A stretch of 64,000 bases of DNA from Conus ventricosus. Its lineage: Eukaryota > Mollusca > Gastropoda > Neogastropoda > Conidae. Within the stretch, counting starts at the first letter, position 1. Every line of letters begins with the position of its first letter. The notes under the pieces are model-generated. The model was not told the DNA's origin. It ran no database searches and saw only the letters and a program-made list of their open reading frames with translations. Location: assembly GCA_018398815.1 (NCBI GenBank), contig CM031595.1, forward strand, positions 50,602,989 through 50,666,988. The letters are read 5' to 3'. Shown piece by piece: positions 58,676-64,000 of this stretch. A program made the position numbers and the translations under genes.

Positions 58676-60440
58676 CTGAAACATGAGCAAGTCTGTCTCA
58701 GTCTCACAAGTGAAAGGGGGCAGTAAAAGTGTCTTGCTGTACATATACAATTGTGCTCAGAAAAATCATAGTTTAGCATTAACAACATAGTAGGCCTATG
58801 CCACAGGTGGAGTGTGTGGCTTTGCCATTGAACACAAACTCAATTTTATTCACTTTCCAGTGCACACCATGTAGTCCAGAAGTGGTATCAAAGGCACTGG
58901 TCAGAGCGAAGTTTCATCTTCACTAGCTCTAGAAAAAGATTTAAAAAAACAAAAACAAAAAACACCACCAACAACAGTTTTAACATGGACTAGCCAAACC
59001 ATTTCCCCGGCTACATGTCGGGGAGATATTAAGTTTTGTACTTTGATTTTGTGCTGTCATCCAAACTTTAAGAAATCTCATTCCCTTTTCCAGAGGAGTA
59101 GGCTACTGTGTGCTAGCAGAAAATGAGAAATGGATGTTGTCATGAATATGAGCACACATACAACAGCGCACCAGGATCTTCCAACTTATGAAGTCGGCTG
59201 CCTCCGGGCAGGGCAACTATCCCCAACCCGGCGGGTCCCCGGATGGCAGATAGGGGGTCGGCCCCCAGATGTGAGGGTTACCTGTGATATAAGTCAGGCT
59301 TGCCTGGTCAAATAAGCAGTCCCGGACCAACTGGCGATGTTCCTACCAGGACCGGGCGGGGTAACAGGTGGCAATGTTACACCATTTCAAATTCCCCATG
59401 TGTCCTGTGACGGGTTCATCATGCGAGTAAGAGCCGCATAAAAACCTCTGGCCCCGGGAAGGAAAACCTCGGAGAAACAAACCAGGGTAGGGGATGCTCA
59501 TCAGCCTTGGTTGGCAAGTCGCCTACGAGAGGGAAACTCAGACGAGAAAACCAATGCCGAAGACAGATGTACTGGGCCCTTGGCACGTAACGGCAGTACA
59601 ACGCATCTACGTCATGGATGGAAAACCTCACAGCTTTTCGATATGGTGCTCTACTAGAGGAGTCCCGCCGGGCTAGTAGAGTGCCGGGCCCTGTGCCTCA
59701 AAAGGGCCCACCCCATGCGTCTGGTGGTCACCACGTCCCGGTGAGAGGAGGCATCAGAGGCGGAGGGAAAATGCTACTGGCCGAAAAACATCTGACCCTG
59801 GAGAAACCCCTAGACCATTCAACATTCTCCAGTGGAATGCAGAGGGCGTCTACCACAAAAAGATCCCACTTACCGAGAGATTGTACACAGAAAACATCGA
59901 TGTAGCCTGTATCCAAGAGACACACCTGAAACCCAACCACAGGTTCAGACTCAGAGGTTACCAAACCTTCAAGCTGGACAGAGAAGGAAGACCAAAAGGA
60001 GGAGTGCAGATCTATACTCATCAAGAACAGTATTCCAGCCTCAGAATCTACAGTGGATACAAATCAGGAAGCTGAAATCCACGAATCAAGATCACAGTGA
60101 ACAAGACTGTCATCACCATCTTCAACCTGTACTGCCCATAAGACAAAGAGCTCTCTCTATAGAAAATGGACATACCACCAGAGAACTGCTTAGTAGTAGG
60201 TGACTTTAACAGCCACTCAACCTGTTGGGGTTACAGTTAGAATGACTGAACAGGAGACGAAGTGGAGGACTGGCAGACAAAGAGCAATCTGCTTCTGCTG
60301 AATGATCCAGAAGACCCACCAACCTTCTTCTCTTGCCAATGGCTCACCACGACCACCCCAGATCTTGCCTTTGCCACTGAAGACCTTGCCCAGAAAACCA
60401 GCAGGAAGGTACAGAGCCAGTTGGCAGGCAGCGACCACAG

Positions 60441-60488
60441 ATAAGATAATGTTGCTTATAGCCCAGCCGACCGCAAAGGGCCACATCA
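60441..60488 (-). mobile_element. 48-bp retroposon tail inserted in the LINE endonuclease
   Basis: The 12-bp CAGCGACCACAG flanks it at 60429-60440 and 60487-60498. Read on the minus strand the insert is a body end (GGCCCTTTGCGGTCGGCTGG), then GCTATAAGCAACATTATC and an AT-rich tail. Removing it restores the SDHRP motif of the endonuclease. Confidence 0.85.
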
Positions 60489-61697
60489 GCGACCACAGAC
60501 CAGAACGACTGGCCATCAATTTGCAGTACACACCAAGCAATGCCAAGTCCTTTCCCAGATGGAATGACAAGAAGGCGGATTGGGAGATGTTCATGGGCCT
60601 CTCTGACGAGTATTTAAGACCATCAAAGTGGACGATTACAACATCAACAGAGCCACCAAAAGCTTCAACCAAGCCATCCTGAAAGCAGCCTCAGAGGCAA
60701 TTCCACATGGCGCTCGCAAGAACTACAGGCCATATTGGACAGAGGAGCTGCAGGAGCTTGAAGATGAAGTGACAAGGACTAGAGAGGAGGGGAAAGCAAC
60801 CCAACACAAGAAAACAACATCACTCTCAAAGCCTGCACTGCCAAATACAGAAAGGCCTACATCCATGCTGCAAGAACAACCTGGATGGAGAAAACAAAAA
60901 AGCTGAACCTTGACAGAGATGGCAACAAACTCTGGAAACTGACCAAAGCCATAAATAATGAAGAGACAAGGTCAGTGCCTGTCACGCTTCAAAAAGACCA
61001 GGAGATTGTGACAGGGAGAGAGGCAGCAAACTGCTTCATAGAAAGCTATGAGCAGACAAGCAACATCTCTGTGACAGAGGACAGAAAACAACAAGTCCAA
61101 GATGAAATGAAGAATCATCAGGATGACCAAGACCAACTGATTACATGGACAGGCCTTTCAAACTGAAAGAATTAGAAGAAGCTGCAAAATCTCTACAGGA
61201 CAAAAAATCTCCAGGTCCTGACAAAGTCACCAACGAGGTGCTAAAACACCTCGACACCAAAGCAAAGACCAAACTCTTTGCTCTCTTCAACAACAGCTGG
61301 AAGATGGGGCATGTTCCACAAAGCTGGCAAGAAGCCGACATGGTGCCCATCCATAAGAAGGGCAAAGACAGAGTCAGGGCTGACAGCCATCGCCCCATCA
61401 GCCTCATCAGCTGTGTGGGCAAGCTCCTAGAGCGTATGATCAACTCGCGGCTAGTTTGACACCTGGAGAAGAACAACATCATCACTCTTGAGCAGGCAGG
61501 CTTCCACCAACATCATTCCACTGAGGATCAAGTGACCTACACAGCCCAGAAGATCCAGGATGGCTTTCAGGACAAACAGCATACACTGACGGTGTGGACA
61601 GACATGGAAAAGGTGTATGACAAAGTCTGGAAGGATGGCCTCCAGAGAAAACTCCAGAAGAGTGGTGTGACTGGCTGTATGTACCAATGGATCTCGC

Positions 61698-61924
61698 TGT
61701 GATGGACCGTTTTTCATTGGGTCGCAAAATTTTCGTGTGACCGTGCTTACCGGAAGATAGTGTCTAGAAGCCGGTTGCGCAGTTAACTGATCCAGCATAC
61801 CCGGTTTACAGCAACACACCGTGAGTAGCAGTCAGTGAACTGCGCAACCGACTTCCGGACACTATCTTCCGGTAAGCACGGTCACATGAAAATTTTGCGA
61901 CCCAATGAAAAACGGTCCGTCACA
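61698..61924. mobile_element. Fold-back MITE inside the LINE RT
   Basis: 227 bp with inverted repeats of about 90 bp (TGTGA(T/C)GGACCGTTTTTC at both ends, continuing through ATTGGGTCGCAAAATTTTC). CTCGC is duplicated at 61693-61697 and 61925-61929. Excising it with one duplication joins the RT frame exactly (WIS-QYLKNRK). No coding capacity. Confidence 0.92.
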
Positions 61925-62471
61925 CTCGCAGTACCTGAAAAATAGGAAGGCCCGAGTCCATGTCAATGGAGCATACAGTCGGAAGAAGACACTGAGAGAA
62001 GGAGTCCCTCAAGGAGGTGTCCTCAGCCCTACCCTATTCCTTGTCTTTATCAACGACGTCGTCAAAGATCTGCCACGCAAAGTCCAAGGAGCCATCTATG
62101 CAGACAATCTTGTTCTATGGTGCTCGGAAGAACATCTCACAACTGCAAACTACAGGCTACAGCAGGTGCTGAATGTTCTCGAAAGCTGGACAAAACAGTG
62201 GCTGGTAATAATTAATGCCAAGAAGACCACTTACACTGTTTTCAGCCTCTCACCCAAAGAACAGAAGGCCAACCTGAGCATCAATGGACAAACTCTGCTC
62301 GCTGAAAATAACCCCACGTACCTGGGAGTCACCTTCGACAAACGCCTGACGTCGAAGAAGCAAGCAGAGAAAACAGAATCCAGAGCAAAAGTACGTCTTG
62401 CCCTCACGAAGAAGCTGGAACAACATGGGGTGCAGACAACACAACCCTCAGGAGACTGTACACTGGTAGAG

Positions 62472-63076
62472 CAGGGCTCCCAATGACGCACATATGTGCG
62501 TCTATGACGCACTATGAGCGAAAAGGACGCACTAACAAAACGTGTAGCGAGTCCTGCGGGACGCACTACAAAATCAGGCAAACCCTAAAACGTGCCGCGG
62601 TCAGTGATCAAAGCTGAGCACACCACAAGCTTCGCGCGCGATTGCCTGCCGTCAAATTCAGGACAGCGTGTGCCCGCGAAAGTACAGTAAGCCGAGAAGT
62701 TGCGTAAACACCGATAGGCTCGCCTTGTGGCCCACGTCACTGAACGGTTACTCAGTCGACCGGCTGACTTATTCAGACTGTGGCGCCCGCCGCCACTAAT
62801 TAACCAATTCGATGACTCACAAGTTGTAACAATCGCGTGCACAAGCCTAGGCGAACGAAGCAGAAGGGAAGTTCACGGCTATCGCATCTCGCAAATATGT
62901 TGTTGCGTCAGTGGTTGGGCGCTCCTAAAAAACGCAAAGAAACATCTTCTGAAGATGCTACAGACAGTGAATCGTCGATTCCTAAAGAAATATGCTCTTT
63001 ACTGTTAGAAACGCGACAAAATCAAGAGGCAAATTGCAACGAAAACTTTAATATGATACCATTTCATTCACAGTAG
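62472..63076 (+). mobile_element. 5' end of a hAT-like transposon
   Basis: Begins CAGGGCTCCCAATGACGCAC, cutting off the LINE frame. Five copies of GACGCAC or its complement follow within 82 bp, then a GC-rich leader and a short coding exon. The right end and an 8-bp duplication were not found; the element seems to be interrupted by the Tc1 element or extends beyond it. Confidence 0.5.
62897..63076 (+). CDS. N-terminal fragment of a hAT-type transposase (putative)
   Basis: ATG at 62897 opens a 59-residue frame: MLLRQWLGAPKKRKETSSED onward. It has a basic PKKRK that could be a nuclear localisation signal, then a serine/acidic stretch, like the N-termini of ZMYM/ZNF862-type hAT transposases. 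It stops at 63074-63076. Assigned by style and by position behind a hAT-like terminus. Confidence 0.4.
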   Translation: MLLRQWLGAPKKRKETSSEDATDSESSIPKEICSLLLETRQNQEANCNENFNMIPFHSQ

Positions 63077-63189
63077 ACATATTTCAAAGCGGTTTTTTGC
63101 ATAGCGTTGATTGAAATTTGATCTTTTCAGATAAAACTAAGCACGTATTGTCACTGTAAAGTTTTCAAGAGTTTTCGCCCTGGGATCCA

Positions 63190-64000
63190 GGCACCCGCGC
63201 AAAGGCCTCAATATCGGGTGTGGCCACCTCCAGCAATCACGGTGAGATTGCACCGATTTGGTATGGAGTTGACAAGTCGATCAAGAAAGGCCTGAGGGAC
63301 TTGGTTCCACTGACACTGGATCTCTCGTCTCAGAGCCACAGCATTGTGAGGGCGGTTGGGCTGCTTGTTGATGCGGCGTTTCAGGAAGGCCAACTGTTCG
63401 ATAGGGTTCAATTGAGTCTGGACTTAGAGCAGGCCAGTCCATCATCTGGACATTGTTCTGCTGAAGGAAGGCTTGTGTGACCTGTGCTCTGTGGGCCGGG
63501 GCGTTGTCTTGCTGGAAAACATATTGGCGGCGTCTTGCAAACAAGGGCACTACGACAGGGTGCAGGACCTGTGCTATGTAGCGAAGGGCAGTGACTCCAC
63601 CGCCACGACCTGGCTGCAGGTTGAAGAACACTGGTCCAATGAGTCTGTTGCCACACATTGCCCCCCACATCATGACGGACTGGCCGCCCCACAGGTTGTG
63701 CTGCTGCACGTACTGACCAGCAAAGCGCTGGCCACGAGGACGATACACGTGAACACGCCTGTCAATCTGATCCAGACAGAATCGAACCTCGCTGAACACG
63801 ACAGTTCTCCAGTTTGTGTTCCTGTGCCTGTGAACCCAATTCAACCGGCAGCACGATGCTGTGGCGACAGATAGTGACCATGGTAGGGTCGGCGGCAGTA
63901 CAGCTGGTGGCGTCTGAGAAGCTGCAGGATGATGCTGGGGCAAATTACCCTGTTGCCGGGTCCATGAATCTGTCGTCTCACTGAAGAGGCACTTTGGAAA
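63190..64000 (-). pseudogene. Tc1-like transposase, runs off the window
   Basis: From the window edge inward: RRQIHGPG and RRPYHGH (end of the bipartite DNA-binding domain), WRTVVFSEVRFCL, GGQSVMMWGAMC, VFQQDNAPAHRAQVTQAFL (second catalytic D), DWPALSPD, then after a shift near 63415 NPIEQLAFLKRRI (holding the DD34E glutamate), stop at 63208. Where Tc1 proteins have FSDE, this copy has FSE: three bases are missing and the first catalytic aspartate is gone. The 5' end is outside the window. Confidence 0.88.

Larger units (their letters stand above)
59170..62471 (+). mobile_element. LINE (EN plus RT), 3' truncated, with nested insertions
   Basis: A GC-rich leader (59170-59800), then endonuclease: LQWNAEGVY-like start, ACIQETHLKPNHRF (~59910), LVVGDFNSHSTCWGY (~60190), DLAFATEDL and GSDHR (~60440). 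RT: KKSPGPDKVTNEVLKHL (~61210), HRPISLISCVGKLLERM (~61390), DMEKVYDKVWKDGL (~61605), then after a MITE GVPQGGVLSPTLFLVFINDV (~62010) and YADNLVLW (~62100), where YADD is expected, so a catalytic D is lost. It stops at the hAT-like end at 62472. In-frame stops occur in EN. Probably Jockey/I-related; it sits in or upstream of COPS4 intron 1. Confidence 0.85.

Noticed and set aside
59130..59315. Short gene upstream of the LINE
   Set aside because: Continuous with the GC-rich LINE leader and without family signatures.

Overview
ORGANISM. This is eukaryotic nuclear DNA: two spliced host genes with GT-AG introns, very dense (CA)n, (GA)n and (GACA)n microsatellites, and many decayed transposable elements. 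The P450 type, the mix of elements (Penelope, RTE-like, I-like and other LINEs, a Ty3/gypsy element with INT before RT, piggyBac, P-like, Tc1) and a tRNA-headed SINE fit a lophotrochozoan, most likely a gastropod mollusc. That is an inference; no marker fixes the species.

HOST GENES. Both lie on the minus strand. (1) A CYP2-like microsomal cytochrome P450 in five coding exons between 29374 and 12227. Intron phases match at all four junctions and all P450 signatures are present, but three exons carry a single-base indel. (2) COPS4 (COP9 signalosome subunit 4), nine recognisable coding exons between 58675 and 41703. The first exon is not in the recognisable part of the window.

LAYOUT. 0-4.6 kb: low-complexity intergenic DNA. 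4.6-6.5 kb: truncated Penelope-like element. 6.5-12.2 kb: mostly empty, with a LINE RT remnant at 11.3-11.8 kb. 12.2-29.4 kb: the P450 gene. Its 11-kb third intron holds an I-like LINE apparently split by an RTE-like LINE, and a 3.5-kb P-like DNA transposon (21159-24670) with 22-bp terminal inverted repeats, a 7-bp target duplication and two convergent coding units. Intron 2 holds a ~147-bp satellite and a tRNA-derived SINE. 31.4-36.2 kb: a Ty3/gypsy element with domain order PR-INT-RT-RH and the RT core deleted. 37.5-40.5 kb: a nearly intact piggyBac. 41.7-58.7 kb: COPS4, with short TTAA-flanked elements and a hAT-like element in its introns. 59.1-64 kb: a LINE carrying two clean nested insertions, then a hAT-like 5' end and a Tc1 transposase running off the window.

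DATA QUALITY. Small indels recur in the most conserved coding exons (P450 and, more tellingly, COPS4) and in the piggyBac gene, mostly at homopolymers or short CT runs. The likeliest reading is uncorrected long-read error, so frameshifts here should not by themselves be read as pseudogenisation.
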